64,000 bases of DNA, from positions 79,440 to 143,439 of the forward strand of contig NZ_FNQP01000011.1 in assembly GCF_900107695.1 (NCBI RefSeq), in the 5' to 3' direction. This DNA comes from Thiothrix caldifontis (GTDB lineage Bacteria; Pseudomonadota; Gammaproteobacteria; Thiotrichales; Thiotrichaceae). This document shows positions 29,193-39,489 of the stretch, piece by piece (position 1 is the stretch's first letter; each line of letters opens with the position of its first letter). Position numbers and translations under genes: made by a program. The notes beneath the pieces were generated by a model that was not told the origin of the DNA, ran no database searches, and was given only the letters and a program-made list of their open reading frames with translations.

Positions 29193-29935
29193 TGCCCATG
29201 CGGTTTGACGTTATCACCTTGTTTCCTGAGCTGGTTGAAGCGGTTATTAATAGCGGCGTTACTGGTCGAGCAGCATCGCGGGGAATTATTTCCCTGAAGC
29301 AATGGAATCCGCGTAATTATGCAACGGATGTACACCGCACGGTAGATGATCGTCCTTACGGCGGTGGGCCGGGTATGGTGATGAAGGGTGATTGTCTGTT
29401 GCGAGCAATCCGTGATGCCCGTCAAAGCAATTCGGGTAAAGTGATTTATTTAAGTCCGCAAGGCGTTACACTTAACCAAAGATTAGTCAATGAGTTAGCA
29501 GTGGAGCCGGGATTAATTTTGCTCTGTGGTCGCTATGAAGGGATAGATGAGCGGGTCATTACCTTAGAAGTGGATATGGAATGCTCAATTGGTGACTATG
29601 TTCTCAGTGGTGGCGAGTTGGGTGCAATGGTCTTGATTGATGCAGTGACTCGCTTATTGCCAGGTAGCTTGGGGCATAATGAGTCAGCCGCTCAGGACTC
29701 CTTTTTTGATGGATTGTTGGACTGCCCTCACTATACCCGACCAGAAGAACTGGAAGGGATGGCGTTACCCGCAGTACTTAAAAGTGGCAATCACGCCTTG
29801 ATTGCCCGTTGGCGCAAGAAGCAAGCGCTGGGAAAAACATGGCGACGCAGGCCGGAATTGTTAGAAGCACGACAGTTAACCGACAGTGAGCGTGTGTTGC
29901 TGAACGAGTATATAAATGAGTTTGAAAAGCAGTAA
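29192..29935 (+). CDS. trmD: TrmD, tRNA (guanine-N1-)-methyltransferase
   Basis: SPOUT-class methyltransferase making m1G37 in tRNAs, which guards against frameshifting. 247 residues: [16 protein letters not shown] start, [10 protein letters not shown], the trefoil-knot SAM site ([13 protein letters not shown] and [15 protein letters not shown]), and HYTRPEEL. A second ATG at 29198 would also be a good start. Confidence 0.97.
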   Translation: MPMRFDVITLFPELVEAVINSGVTGRAASRGIISLKQWNPRNYATDVHRTVDDRPYGGGPGMVMKGDCLLRAIRDARQSNSGKVIYLSPQGVTLNQRLVNELAVEPGLILLCGRYEGIDERVITLEVDMECSIGDYVLSGGELGAMVLIDAVTRLLPGSLGHNESAAQDSFFDGLLDCPHYTRPEELEGMALPAVLKSGNHALIARWRKKQALGKTWRRRPELLEARQLTDSERVLLNEYINEFEKQ

Positions 29936-29957
29936 AGAACTGCATTAGAGGATTATC

Positions 29958-30302
29958 ATGAACACGATTATTCAACAACTTGAACAAGAGCAAATGACCA
30001 AGGTAATCCCGGATTTTAACCCCGGTGATACCGTTATTGTTAATGTGCGCGTCAAAGAAGGCGATAAAGAACGCCAACAGGCTTATGAAGGTGTGGTGAT
30101 TGCGAAGAAAAATCGTGGTCTGAACTCCGCGTTCACTGTTCGCAAAATGTCTTATGGTGAAGGTGTTGAACGTGTTTTTCAAACATACAGCAGCAGCATT
30201 GCCAGCATCGTAGTGAAGCGTAGCGGTGATGTTCGCCGTGCTAAATTGTACTATCTGCGTGGCCTTACTGGTAAGTCAGCTCGTATCAAAGAAAAACTCT
30301 GA
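29958..30302 (+). CDS. rplS: 50S ribosomal protein L19
   Basis: 114 residues with [42 protein letters not shown] and the [18 protein letters not shown] ending, all diagnostic of L19, which sits at the 30S-50S interface. Last gene of the operon, followed by a terminator-like hairpin. Confidence 0.98.
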   Translation: MNTIIQQLEQEQMTKVIPDFNPGDTVIVNVRVKEGDKERQQAYEGVVIAKKNRGLNSAFTVRKMSYGEGVERVFQTYSSSIASIVVKRSGDVRRAKLYYLRGLTGKSARIKEKL

Positions 30303-30326
30303 GTTGCTTTTGCATCTCGTTTGCAG

Positions 30327-30360
30327 AGCCGACAGACTCCATCAGTACTGTCGGCTTTGT
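30327..30360 (+). terminator. Terminator-like hairpin after rplS
   Basis: AGCCGACAG (30327-30335) pairs with CTGTCGGCT (30348-30356); the T-run is short and broken (TTTGTTG). Confidence 0.65.
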
Positions 30361-30487
30361 TGCGTCTATCGTATTTATCGTTTGATTTGTCAACAGGTCG
30401 TTTCGTCGCTGAATACTGTACATCGTTACTGTCTGCACCTACTATCGACATTGGATAATAGTTTATAAAATAAATACGCTATAGTAG

Positions 30488-32314
30488 GTGGGGGCTTTTG
30501 TGGCCAATTTCGTTGATTTTTCGTCTAACATTGCCCTTTTAGGAGCGTTACTTGCCATTGGTGTGGTAGCGGTTTTGGTATGGTGGTGGTTATCTGCTCG
30601 CCGTCAGTTTGACCGACAATTGCGTTTGGCACAGCAAAATATGTTGGTGTCCTCCCTGTCTGATGTTCAGGAATCGGCGGTTTTGGTTGATAGCAATGGC
30701 TTGGTTGATTTTGTCAATCCTGCGGCTGAAAAAATCCTGAATTACAAACTTCGTAGTGCACGAGGCAAGCACTACGGTGAGTTATTTACTTTAATTGACC
30801 CTTTAACACGTAACCCTGTCAGTTGGTTGGATATCGCTAAGCGCAATGACCGTCCCTTATTGCGTTATGCATTGCTGAATACAGCAGGGTTGAACGATGT
30901 GCAAGTGACTTATACGGTGCAGCCCGTATTATTTGAGGATACTGATAAGCCTTGTTATTTGCTATTAGTACGTGATCAGACCGAATTACATGCGATGCAA
31001 CTGCGTTTGGATCACGTTGAAATGCATGATCAGCAAACGTTGCTGTTGAATCGTAAAAGCTTTGAATTACGTTTAAAAGTAGCGATTGATCAGGTGCGTC
31101 AACACGGTGTTAAACATTCGTTTTGTTTGATTTCGATGGATCAATTCAAACTGGTGAACGATGCGATGGGGCATAATGCCGGGGATGTGTTGATTGAGCG
31201 CATTTCACGGATGTTGAAAGAGGAGATTGACGCTCGCCGAGATATTTTGGCGCGTTTAGGCGGTGATGAATTTGGGATTTTGTTTCAAGAAATTGAGCCA
31301 TCGGTTGCCATTCGAGCGGCTGAGCAAATTCGCATAAAACTTGAACAATATGCCTTTGATTGGAACAAGATGCGCCAAAAAGTGACGGCGAGTATTGCAT
31401 TTGTGCCACTTTATAAAGGTCTGAAAACGCCGAATCGTATCTTGGCGGAAGCGGATGCAGCGTGTAGGGTTGCCAAGGCTAAAGGTGGTAATCGCATCCA
31501 TATTTACAAGCCAAATGATCAGGAAGTAACCAAGCATCGAGGTAATATGGTCTGGCTTGGTCGGTTGAAAAAAGCCATTGATGCCAGTAATTTTCGCTTG
31601 GTTGCACAGCCTATCCACCCCCTGAATCCGGGAGAATTCAAGAAACCATTTTGTCACTATGAAGTGTTGATACGCTTGTATGATGAAAGCAACCAACCGG
31701 TGTCACCGGATGAGTTTATTCCTGCTGCCGAATATTATTCGATGATGCCGCGTTTGGATCGTTGGGTGGTGCGTAAACTGTTACAAACGTTACGTGAAAT
31801 TACTCAGCAAGTGCCTCGCCCCATTTTTGCGGTGAATTTATCAGGGCAGAGTTTAGATGAGCAGGATTTCCTGAGATTTGTACTGGATGAAATTCAAGAA
31901 GCTGGGATTAGCCCCGCTATGTTGTGTTTTGAGATTACTGAGCGGGTCGCTATTCATAATCTTGAGTTAGCACAACATTTTATTCAAACCCTGAAGGGCT
32001 TGGGGTGCAGTTTCTCTCTCGATGATTTTGGTACAGGGGTCAGTTCCTTTGGTTATCTGAAGTCGTTGCCGGTAGATTATCTGAAAATTGATGGCAGTTT
32101 TATCAAGGATATTATTAACGATGACGTGGCACACGCGATGGTGCATTCGGTCAATCAAGTCGGGCATTTGATGGGGTTGAAAGTGATTGCGGAGTATGTC
32201 GAAAACGATCGGGTCATACAGATTCTACGAGAGATTGGTGTAGACTACGGGCAAGGTTATGGCATTTCTAAACCGATTCCGATCGAAGAAGCTGTGCGCA
32301 ATCACATGAGTTAA
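30488..32314 (+). CDS. Membrane-anchored PAS-GGDEF-EAL protein (c-di-GMP turnover)
   Basis: About 608 residues. One N-terminal membrane helix (about 12-35), a PAS-like domain (about 55-165), GGDEF domain (about 185-345) with intact RLGGDEF, and EAL domain (about 365-600). The EAL active-site set is seen with EVL as the signature: NLS, FEITE, DDFGTG, YLKIDG and AEYVE, so phosphodiesterase activity looks possible. The GGDEF inhibitory I-site position reads ARRD rather than RxxD, so product inhibition is probably absent. Start is GTG 30488 or GTG 30500; the GGTGGGGG stretch upstream favours the latter. c-di-GMP usually sets attached versus motile states. Confidence 0.9.
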   Translation: MGAFVANFVDFSSNIALLGALLAIGVVAVLVWWWLSARRQFDRQLRLAQQNMLVSSLSDVQESAVLVDSNGLVDFVNPAAEKILNYKLRSARGKHYGELFTLIDPLTRNPVSWLDIAKRNDRPLLRYALLNTAGLNDVQVTYTVQPVLFEDTDKPCYLLLVRDQTELHAMQLRLDHVEMHDQQTLLLNRKSFELRLKVAIDQVRQHGVKHSFCLISMDQFKLVNDAMGHNAGDVLIERISRMLKEEIDARRDILARLGGDEFGILFQEIEPSVAIRAAEQIRIKLEQYAFDWNKMRQKVTASIAFVPLYKGLKTPNRILAEADAACRVAKAKGGNRIHIYKPNDQEVTKHRGNMVWLGRLKKAIDASNFRLVAQPIHPLNPGEFKKPFCHYEVLIRLYDESNQPVSPDEFIPAAEYYSMMPRLDRWVVRKLLQTLREITQQVPRPIFAVNLSGQSLDEQDFLRFVLDEIQEAGISPAMLCFEITERVAIHNLELAQHFIQTLKGLGCSFSLDDFGTGVSSFGYLKSLPVDYLKIDGSFIKDIINDDVAHAMVHSVNQVGHLMGLKVIAEYVENDRVIQILREIGVDYGQGYGISKPIPIEEAVRNHMS

Positions 32315-32329
32315 GGTTTATACACACGC

Positions 32330-33679
32330 ATGAAAATTCATATTTTGGGTATCTGTGGCACGTTCATGGGCGGTATTGCCCTGTTGGCACGGGAACAGGG
32401 GCATGAAGTCACCGGTTCCGATACTAACATCTACCCGCCGATGAGCACGATGTTGGCGGAGCAGGGTGTGGCGATTATCCAAGGTTTCCAGCCACACGAT
32501 TTACCTGCTGATGCGGATACGCTGGTAGTGGGCAATGTTATGCGCCGTGGTTTGGATATTGTTGAGCATATGTTGGATCACAACCTGCCGTACACGTCTG
32601 GTCCTCAGTGGTTAGGTGAACAAATTCTGCGGGAACGTTGGGTGTTGGCGGTGGCAGGCACTCACGGCAAAACCACGACCGCGAGTATGTTGGCGTGGAT
32701 TTTGGAATATGCTGGTTTGAATCCGGGGTTTCTGATTGGTGGTGTGCCGCAAAATTTTGGCGTATCTGCGCGTTTGGGCGATTCACCGTTTTTTGTGGTG
32801 GAAGCCGACGAATACGATACCGCTTTTTTTGATAAGCGTTCTAAGTTTGTGCACTACCATCCGCGTACTGTGGTTCTGAATAATCTGGAATACGATCACG
32901 CCGACATTTTTCCCGATGTACAGGCGATTAAAACCCAGTTTCACCATTTGATGCGTACTGTGCCGGGTAGTGGTTTGGCGGTGGTAAATGGGCAAGATGC
33001 TAACCTGAAAAATACCTTGGCAATGGGGTGCTGGACACCGGTAGAAACCTTTGCCGATGGTGATTGGCAAGCGGAGTATTTACAAGCGGATGGCAGTGAG
33101 TTTCGTGTCCTCTACCACGGTGTGGAACAGGGTATGGTGCATTGGACGTTATTGGGCGAACACAATGTTAACAATGCGTTAGCGGCGATTGCAGCGGCGC
33201 GTCATGCCGGTGTTCCGGCAGAACATGCGATTGCGGGCTTGGCGGAGTTCCAAGGGGTGAAACGGCGGATGCAAGTGCGGGGTACGGTGCGTGATGTCAC
33301 CGTATACGATGACTTTGCGCATCACCCGACGGCGATTACCACCACACTGGCAGGTTTGCGGGCAAAAGTGGGTAAGGCACGCATTATTGCGTTGCTGGAG
33401 CCCCGCTCTAATACCATGAGATTGGGGATACACAAAGTGCAATTGGCTAAATCCTTGCAAGCTGCTGATGCTGTGTTTCTCTACCAGCCTCAAGGTTTAG
33501 GGTGGGATCTGGCGGATGTCGTGGCAGACATCGGTGCAAAAGCGCAGTTATTTCAGGGTATTGATGCGCTGGCAGCTACTGTGGCGGATAGTGCGCAAGC
33601 GGGAGACCATGTTCTGGTTATGAGTAATGGCGGTTTCGGTGGGATTCATGACAAGCTGTTAGCACGATTGGCGAATTGA
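32330..33679 (+). CDS. mpl: Mpl, UDP-MurNAc:tripeptide ligase
   Basis: Peptidoglycan recycling ligase that joins the recovered L-Ala-gamma-D-Glu-mDAP tripeptide to UDP-MurNAc. 449 residues: MKIHILGICGTFMGGIALLA start (Mpl-specific variant of the MurC loop), P-loop GTHGKTTT (about 109-116), EADEYDTAFFDKRSKFVHY, which sets Mpl apart from MurC, and DDFAHHPTA. ubiX follows 12 bp later. Confidence 0.96.
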   Translation: MKIHILGICGTFMGGIALLAREQGHEVTGSDTNIYPPMSTMLAEQGVAIIQGFQPHDLPADADTLVVGNVMRRGLDIVEHMLDHNLPYTSGPQWLGEQILRERWVLAVAGTHGKTTTASMLAWILEYAGLNPGFLIGGVPQNFGVSARLGDSPFFVVEADEYDTAFFDKRSKFVHYHPRTVVLNNLEYDHADIFPDVQAIKTQFHHLMRTVPGSGLAVVNGQDANLKNTLAMGCWTPVETFADGDWQAEYLQADGSEFRVLYHGVEQGMVHWTLLGEHNVNNALAAIAAARHAGVPAEHAIAGLAEFQGVKRRMQVRGTVRDVTVYDDFAHHPTAITTTLAGLRAKVGKARIIALLEPRSNTMRLGIHKVQLAKSLQAADAVFLYQPQGLGWDLADVVADIGAKAQLFQGIDALAATVADSAQAGDHVLVMSNGGFGGIHDKLLARLAN

Positions 33680-33691
33680 GATGGTCGGTAC

Positions 33692-34303
33692 TTGAAAACC
33701 ATTACTTTGATTATGACCGGCGCATCCGGTGCGCAATACGGTTTGCGTTTGTTGGAATTTCTGTTGCAACACGGTTATCGGGTATTTCTGCTCTTGTCTC
33801 GCCCTGCACAAGTGGTGGTCAATATGGAAACAGAACACCGTTTACCAGGGCGTGCAGGCGACATTCAAACCTATTTCACGAATTTGTATGGCGCACCGCC
33901 GGGGCAACTACAAGTATTCGAGCGTGAACAATGGGCTGCACCGATTGCCAGCGGCAGCGGTGTGGCGGATGCGACGGTAGTTTGCCCCTGTACCACTGGT
34001 ACACTTTCTGCGATTGCTTGCGGAAGTAGCCGTAATTTGATCGAACGCGCCGCTGATGTGTGTTTGAAAGAACGCAAAAAACTGATTTTAGTGGTGCGCG
34101 AAACCCCGTTTTCTGAGATTCATCTGGAAAACATGCTGAAACTGGCGCGGATGGGGGTTATTATCATGCCCGCCAATCCGGGCTTTTACCAACGCCCGAC
34201 ATCCGTGCAGGAACTGGTTGATTTCATGGTGGCGCGGGTACTGGATCACTTAGGCATTCCTCATCAGTTATTGCCCCGCTGGGGTGAAACGCCGTTGGAA
34301 TAG
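33692..34303 (+). CDS. ubiX: UbiX, flavin prenyltransferase
   Basis: Makes the prenylated FMN cofactor for the UbiD decarboxylase of ubiquinone synthesis. 203 residues from a TTG start, which gives the expected N-terminus LIMTGASGAQYGLRLLEFL; no upstream ATG is in frame. Seen: the FMN loop GASGAQYG, CPCTTGTLSAIACG, and the late VVRETPFSEIHLENMLKL and PANPGFY segments. It sits between mpl and thioredoxin, probably in one transcript. Confidence 0.94.
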   Translation: MKTITLIMTGASGAQYGLRLLEFLLQHGYRVFLLLSRPAQVVVNMETEHRLPGRAGDIQTYFTNLYGAPPGQLQVFEREQWAAPIASGSGVADATVVCPCTTGTLSAIACGSSRNLIERAADVCLKERKKLILVVRETPFSEIHLENMLKLARMGVIIMPANPGFYQRPTSVQELVDFMVARVLDHLGIPHQLLPRWGETPLE

Positions 34304-34337
34304 TCCACTTTTTACTTTTATACACAGGAGCTATGCC

Positions 34338-34700
34338 ATGGCAACCATGGAAATGACCGCACAAGATTTTGAAGAGACTATCACCACCAATGACATCGTT
34401 ATCATTGACTTTTGGGCACCTTGGTGCGGGCCGTGCCGTTCGTTTGCACCCATTTTTGAAAAGGTTTCTGACAACCACACTGACATCGTGTTTGCTAAGG
34501 TGAATACAGAGGAAGAGCAAGAGTTGGCAGGGCATTTCCAGATTCGTTCCATCCCGACGTTGATGATTTTCCGTGAACAGGTGATCTTGTTTGCGGAAGC
34601 CGGTATGTTGAGTGAGCCGCAACTGGAGCAAGTGATTGCCAAGGTTCGTGAGCTGGATATGGCTAAGGTTCATGCCGATATTGCGGCACAGCAGCAATAA
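34338..34700 (+). CDS. Thioredoxin
   Basis: 120-residue thioredoxin-fold protein; ATG 34338 is preceded by ACAGGAG at 7 bases. The active site WCGPC (about residues 33-37) in FWAPWCGPCRSFAPIF and the cis-Pro segment IRSIPTLMIF are intact. A C-terminal extension of about 15 residues after the usual last helix is Ala/Gln-rich. It may be a general reductant rather than the main TrxA, since the standard trxA neighbourhood is not present. Confidence 0.92.
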   Translation: MATMEMTAQDFEETITTNDIVIIDFWAPWCGPCRSFAPIFEKVSDNHTDIVFAKVNTEEEQELAGHFQIRSIPTLMIFREQVILFAEAGMLSEPQLEQVIAKVRELDMAKVHADIAAQQQ

Positions 34701-34705
34701 TCATG

Positions 34706-34741
34706 CTGGTGTAGAGACGCAAAATGTTGCGTCTCTACCAG
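34706..34741. repeat. Long perfect palindrome between thioredoxin and YdjM-like genes
   Basis: GTAGAGACGCAA (34711-34722) pairs perfectly with TTGCGTCTCTAC (34727-34738) around a 4-base loop, with near-matching flanks. It lies between convergent genes and may be a bidirectional terminator, though no T-run is present; the sequence also looks like a dispersed intergenic palindrome. Confidence 0.65.
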
Positions 34742-34763
34742 AATCTGTCGCTTAGGTTGTATG

Positions 34764-35372
34764 CTAAAAACCCCATAGCGCGAAAAAGCTGACAAAGCCG
34801 ATAGCCAAAATACTGTAAAATTCAATGGCACGTCCCCTGCCTACTGGCATCAAAGCGGAGCGCATCCCTGTTTTCGTTTCTACGAACCGTGCATTATCGA
34901 GATCGTCCAACAATAAATGCAGCAAATAACTGGTGCTGGAAGCTAAAAAGGCGGGTAATGCTGCCGCTGCGCCAACGGTTAAATAAGCAACCCATGCTAC
35001 ACCTAACGATAAGCACACTGCTGCGATGACTGAATGGGTATGCCCACCACGCTTCATGATTTGGCTTAACACTTCCCAAAAGTGTGAAACCATGAATAAA
35101 GCAATCGGTATGGCAATTAATAAATCGGCTGGTCGGTAGAAAAACTGGATGCTAGGCACAATGACGGCAGCGACTTGGCTAAGGCGTTGCACGACTCGGA
35201 AACTGCTGGAGTGAATATCATCAATATCTGCCAACAAGCCACCAACATAGCCGCTCAGAGCAGTGACACCGATGATTTCCCAGCCTAATTCTGGTGCGAT
35301 AATGGAAGACACTGCGGCAGATCCTACGCCAGTCGCGACTGCTGCCAGATGGTATGTACTGCATTCTGCCAT
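34764..35372 (-). CDS. YdjM-like (DUF457) inner-membrane metal-dependent hydrolase homologue
   Basis: 202 residues with about five hydrophobic segments. Motifs fit the DUF457/YdjM family: an N-terminal TYHLAAVATG segment, GGLLADIDDIHS (acidic metal ligands), GGHTHSVIAA (HxH) and HLLLDDLDNARF. E. coli YdjM is LexA-regulated; no LexA box was identified here. Substrate unknown. It converges on thioredoxin across the palindrome. Confidence 0.75.
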   Translation of the reverse strand: MAECSTYHLAAVATGVGSAAVSSIIAPELGWEIIGVTALSGYVGGLLADIDDIHSSSFRVVQRLSQVAAVIVPSIQFFYRPADLLIAIPIALFMVSHFWEVLSQIMKRGGHTHSVIAAVCLSLGVAWVAYLTVGAAAALPAFLASSTSYLLHLLLDDLDNARFVETKTGMRSALMPVGRGRAIEFYSILAIGFVSFFALWGF

Positions 35373-35677
35373 GGTACTTGCCCCTAATGAATCGTGTTAT
35401 TACTTTATTGCCCGTTGTTTCATGCCTCTGCCCACAGGCTGAAACTTCTTCTATTTAGAAAGATTTGCTCGGATAAGTTCCTGTTACTTAGCTTGGTCAA
35501 GCCAAGTTTAAAAAACGAGGGAGGGGTGCTCCCTCATACGGGCTTTTGCGTCGATTTGACTCAATTGTTTTTTATGATAAGTATGAGCAATCTTATATCA
35601 ATAAAGCTGAATGGGAGATAAATAAGCAAGACGAAAAGGGCTGCACGGGTTTTTGAATAGCTGTTACAATCACCCCC
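35373..35677. other. Gap upstream of aroC
   Basis: 305 bp between divergent genes. I see small inverted repeats only: GAGGGA (35517-35522) with TCCCTC (35530-35535), and CTTGG/CCAAG near 35493-35506. No coding signal, riboswitch or clear promoter pair recognised. Confidence 0.5.
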
Positions 35678-36775
35678 ATGTCAGGAAATACCTTTGGAAA
35701 ACTATTTTCCGTGACCTCCTTCGGCGAGAGTCATGGGCCCGCAATCGGTTGCATCGTGGATGGCTGCCCGCCCGGACTCGTCCTCACCGAAGCCGATATT
35801 CAAATTGACCTTGATCGGCGCAAGCCGGGGCAAAGTCGCCACACCACCCAGCGGCGTGAAGCCGACGCGGTGCAAATCCTTTCCGGTGTATTCGAGGGTA
35901 AAACCACGGGTACGACGATTGCTTTGCTTATCCATAATACGGATCAGCGCTCGAAGGATTACGGCGACATTATGGATCGTTTCCGTCCCGGTCACGCCGA
36001 TTACACGTATTACAAAAAATACGGCTTCCGCGATTACCGTGGGGGAGGGCGTTCTTCAGCTCGCGAAACGGCGATGCGCGTTGCGGCAGGGGCGATTGCT
36101 AAGAAGTGGTTGCTGGAACGTTACGGCGTGGTGATTCGCGGCTATTTGTCGCAACTCGGCCCCATCGTTGCAGAAACCTTGGATTGGGACGAAATCGCCA
36201 ATAACCCCTTCTTCTGCCCGGATGCCAGTAAAGTGCAGCCGATGGAAGATTACATGGATGCCTTGCGCAAAGAAGGCAATTCCGTCGGTGCGAAAATCAC
36301 CACGGTAGCGTCCAACGTGCCGCCCGGTTGGGGTGAACCGATTTTCGACCGGCTGGATGCGGATATTGCGCACGCGATGATGTCGATCAATGCGGCAAAG
36401 GGTGTGGAAATCGGTGCAGGTTTTGCTTGCGTGGCGCAAAAAGGCACGGAACACCGTGATGAAATCACCATGCAAGGCTTCCTAAGCAACCATTCTGGGG
36501 GCGTATTGGGGGGTATTTCATCGGGTCAGGAAATCATTGTGCATACTGCGTTCAAGCCCACCTCCAGTATGCGCTTGCCGGGGCGTACTGTGAATCTGTC
36601 CGGTGATGCGGTAGAAGTGATTACCAAAGGGCGGCATGACCCGTGCGTTGGGATTCGTGCTACGCCGATTTGCGAGGCAATGCTCGCAATTACGTTGATG
36701 GATCATGCGTTGCGGCATCGCGGGCAGAATGCGGATGTGACGACCGAATTGCCGGATATTCCAGCTTCAGCATGA
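35678..36775 (+). CDS. aroC: AroC, chorismate synthase
   Basis: Final shikimate-pathway step: EPSP to chorismate with reduced FMN. 365 residues with the three family signatures: [18 protein letters not shown] near the start, [15 protein letters not shown] followed by [20 protein letters not shown], and the late [17 protein letters not shown]. The stop overlaps the MFS gene by 4 bp. Confidence 0.97.
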   Translation: MSGNTFGKLFSVTSFGESHGPAIGCIVDGCPPGLVLTEADIQIDLDRRKPGQSRHTTQRREADAVQILSGVFEGKTTGTTIALLIHNTDQRSKDYGDIMDRFRPGHADYTYYKKYGFRDYRGGGRSSARETAMRVAAGAIAKKWLLERYGVVIRGYLSQLGPIVAETLDWDEIANNPFFCPDASKVQPMEDYMDALRKEGNSVGAKITTVASNVPPGWGEPIFDRLDADIAHAMMSINAAKGVEIGAGFACVAQKGTEHRDEITMQGFLSNHSGGVLGGISSGQEIIVHTAFKPTSSMRLPGRTVNLSGDAVEVITKGRHDPCVGIRATPICEAMLAITLMDHALRHRGQNADVTTELPDIPASA

Positions 36776-37950
36776 AGAACCCCCCCCCCGGAGTAAAGCC
36801 GCCTTATGGGCGGCTTTCGGCTTTCTACTTCGCCTATTTTGCGGCACTCGGTGTGTTTGTGCCGTATTGGACAGTGTATCTGAAAAACATTGCCGGATTT
36901 TCACCGGCACAAATCGGTGAATTAATGGCGGTGTTTATGGCAACCAAGATTGTTGCACCGTTCATTTGGGGCTGGTTGGCGGATCATACTGGGGAGCGCT
37001 TGCGTATTATTCGTATTGCCAGTTTACTCGCGGTGGTGTGTTTTGCCGGGGTGTATTGGCAACACAGCTTTGGGTGGATGGCGGTTGTTATGGTGGGGTT
37101 TGGGTTTTTCTGGAACGCTTCGTTGCCACAATTTGAGGCATTGACCCTGAACCATTTGGGTAGCCACATTGGGCGTTATAGCCGTATTCGCTTGTGGGGG
37201 TCGGTGGGGTTCATTGTGACGGTAGCGACTTTGCCAGCGGTGTTGGAACGCTATGGCGTGGCAGTGGTGATGGATGCCTTGTTGTTGCTGTTTGTGGGGA
37301 TCTGGTTGTCAACAGGGTTGGTGCAAGATAAGCCTCATGCTGAGCAAAGCATTGCAGCCAGTCGTTTGCGTGAAGTGTTGCGTCATCCTGCCGTGTGGGT
37401 GTTGTTGTTAGCGTGTGCGTTGCAACAGGCGAGTCACGGTGCTTATTACACGTTTTTTAGTATTTATTTGGAAGATCACGGCTATTCACGCCAGGTGACT
37501 GGGTGGATGTGGGCGTTGGGCGTGATGGCTGAAGTGGGCTTGTTTGTGGTGATGCATCGCTTGATTGGGCGGTTTGGGGCGGCGCATTTGTTTGTTTGGG
37601 CGTTATTGTTAACCGCTTTACGCTGGGTGGTGTTGGGGACTTGGGCAGATAATGGGGTGGTATTGATGGTGTCGCAATTATTTCATGCGGCTACTTACGG
37701 TTTATTTCATGCTTCAGCGATTCATTTGATACACCACCAATTTCCGGGAAAATTACAAGGTAGGGGACAAGCCTTATATTCCGGCTTAAGTTATGGTGTT
37801 GGCGGTGCATTGGGGAGCTTATTCAGTGGCTATGTTTGGGAATATTGGGGGGCTGTGAATACTTTTTATGCCGCTGCGGCGCTTGCTGCTGGCGCTTGGT
37901 TGTTGGCGCTAATTTATGTAAGGGAGGAAGCCCATGTCATTCACCGTTGA
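36772..37950 (+). CDS. MFS transporter (HcaT-like / MFS_1_like)
   Basis: About 392 residues with 12 predicted membrane segments. ATG 36772 overlaps the aroC stop (ATGA) and comes shortly before [20 protein letters not shown], the hallmark first helix of the HcaT/MFS_1_like group. A homopolymer of nine C follows the start within the N-terminal codons, a possible slippage site. Substrate cannot be told. aroC-MFS-birA-coaX-SPOR are all overlapping or within 6 bp, so one operon. Confidence 0.85.
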   Translation: MKNPPPGVKPPYGRLSAFYFAYFAALGVFVPYWTVYLKNIAGFSPAQIGELMAVFMATKIVAPFIWGWLADHTGERLRIIRIASLLAVVCFAGVYWQHSFGWMAVVMVGFGFFWNASLPQFEALTLNHLGSHIGRYSRIRLWGSVGFIVTVATLPAVLERYGVAVVMDALLLLFVGIWLSTGLVQDKPHAEQSIAASRLREVLRHPAVWVLLLACALQQASHGAYYTFFSIYLEDHGYSRQVTGWMWALGVMAEVGLFVVMHRLIGRFGAAHLFVWALLLTALRWVVLGTWADNGVVLMVSQLFHAATYGLFHASAIHLIHHQFPGKLQGRGQALYSGLSYGVGGALGSLFSGYVWEYWGAVNTFYAAAALAAGAWLLALIYVREEAHVIHR

Positions 37951-38725
37951 GCCGTTGTCTGCCAGTAATATCGGCTGCCACTTGGATACGGCGACGGTAT
38001 TGGCTTTGCATGGGCTGTATGTTTTTCCTGAGGTGGACTCTACCAATGCATGGGCGTTACAACAGGGCGTGTGCGGCGATGTGTGTTTGGCTGAGCAACA
38101 AAGTGCTGGAAGGGGTAGGCGTGGGCGGCAATGGCAATCGCCATGGGGGGCGAATATCTACCTTTCTTTGCGTTGGTGTTTTACGCCAGTACCGGAACAT
38201 TTGCCGTTATTGAGTTTAGTCACGGGATTGGCAGTTGCTGATGCGCTCGAAGATTGTGCAATTCATGGACATGGCCTGAAATGGCCTAACGATGTGTACT
38301 ATGATGGAAAGAAATTGGGTGGTATTTTACTGGAAGCGGTTGGTTCACAAGCACATGTGGTAATCGGTATTGGCTTAAATGTGAATATGTTGCCAGAAGC
38401 AGGCGCTGTTATTGATCAACCATGGACGAGTCTGCAACAAATTAGCGGTCAGTCGGTAGATCGCAATGCAGTAGTGGCGGCGATATTACAGCGTTTGGTT
38501 AGGCGTTTGCAGGATTTTCCCTGTTTGGATATGGCGCAATTCCAGCAGGATTGGCAGCAGCGTGATTTGTTGCAGGGGCGCGAGGTGCAAGTACACAGCG
38601 GGCGGGAAAGTCTGCAAGGGCTTGCATCAGGTGTCGATCATTGTGGACAATTGCGTATCATTTTGCATGATGGATCAATAAAAAATCTATCGTCAGCAGA
38701 GGTCTCAGTGCGATTAGGAATGTAA
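37934..38725 (+). CDS. birA: BirA-type biotin--[acetyl-CoA carboxylase] ligase (no HTH domain)
   Basis: 263 residues. Catalytic core with FPEVDSTNAWA, the biotinyl-AMP loop SAGRGRRGRQW (about residues 56-66) and LKWPNDVYYDGKKLGGILLE, then a small C-terminal SH3-like domain. The DNA-binding winged helix of E. coli BirA is missing, so it should biotinylate AccB but not repress bio genes. Overlaps the MFS gene by 17 bp. Confidence 0.93.
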   Translation: MSFTVEPLSASNIGCHLDTATVLALHGLYVFPEVDSTNAWALQQGVCGDVCLAEQQSAGRGRRGRQWQSPWGANIYLSLRWCFTPVPEHLPLLSLVTGLAVADALEDCAIHGHGLKWPNDVYYDGKKLGGILLEAVGSQAHVVIGIGLNVNMLPEAGAVIDQPWTSLQQISGQSVDRNAVVAAILQRLVRRLQDFPCLDMAQFQQDWQQRDLLQGREVQVHSGRESLQGLASGVDHCGQLRIILHDGSIKNLSSAEVSVRLGM

Positions 38726-38730
38726 TAGTA

Positions 38731-39489
38731 ATGGTTTTGCTGGTAGATGCAGGCAACTCACGCCTGAAATGGTCGGAGCTTGATACTGCGGGTAATCTGT
38801 CTACCCAGCAGGCATGGGCGTATGGTGATCGCCCTGCATTGAGCGCTTTTTTAGATTTACTGGATGCTTATCCGCAGGTGGCACATATCACGTTGGTGCA
38901 TGTTTTAACGCACTTGTTTGCTGAGAGTGTGCAAGTGGCTTGCGAACAACGCGGTATCCATTTACACAGTGTGTGTTCTGTATCGTGTGCTTATGGCATT
39001 GTTAATGGCTACCAACAGCCTAGTGCCTTGGGAGCTGACCGTTTCGTGGGTTTAGTGGCAGCGCATCGTTTGGCGGGGGGAGAGGCCAGCATTGTGATTG
39101 ATTGCGGCACTGCGATCACGGTGGATGCAGTTGGTCGTGACGGGCGGCATTTGGGGGGCTTGATTCTGCCCGGATTGCAATTGTCTGCTGAGGCTTTGAT
39201 TGCACGCGCGCAGGGCAGACTTAGTTTGTCATTTGCACAACCTAACATTTTTGCAGACAGTACCGGTAGGGCTATCGGTAGTGGTTGCTTATTTGGCTTA
39301 GTGGGGGCGATTGAGGGAATTTGTTCGCGGATGCAACAGGCTTTGCCGTCTCCTGCGGTAAGGGTATTAACGGGGGGGGATGCTGAGTATTTGCGTTCAT
39401 GGTTGCCGGGTGATTATCTACTGCAACCAGACTTGTTGATGCAGGGGTTAGCCTATATTACGGAGCAGGAAGCATGTACCAGTTGCTGA
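38731..39489 (+). CDS. coaX: Type III pantothenate kinase
   Basis: First step of coenzyme A synthesis. 252 residues: LLVDAGNSRLKWS (phosphate-1), the pantothenate-side LGADRFVGLVAAHRL, VIDCGTAITVDAV (phosphate-2) and a late LTGGDAEYL. Type III enzymes need a monovalent cation and are not feedback-inhibited by CoA. birA-coaX pairing is common. Overlaps the next gene by 16 bp. Confidence 0.95.
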   Translation: MVLLVDAGNSRLKWSELDTAGNLSTQQAWAYGDRPALSAFLDLLDAYPQVAHITLVHVLTHLFAESVQVACEQRGIHLHSVCSVSCAYGIVNGYQQPSALGADRFVGLVAAHRLAGGEASIVIDCGTAITVDAVGRDGRHLGGLILPGLQLSAEALIARAQGRLSLSFAQPNIFADSTGRAIGSGCLFGLVGAIEGICSRMQQALPSPAVRVLTGGDAEYLRSWLPGDYLLQPDLLMQGLAYITEQEACTSC

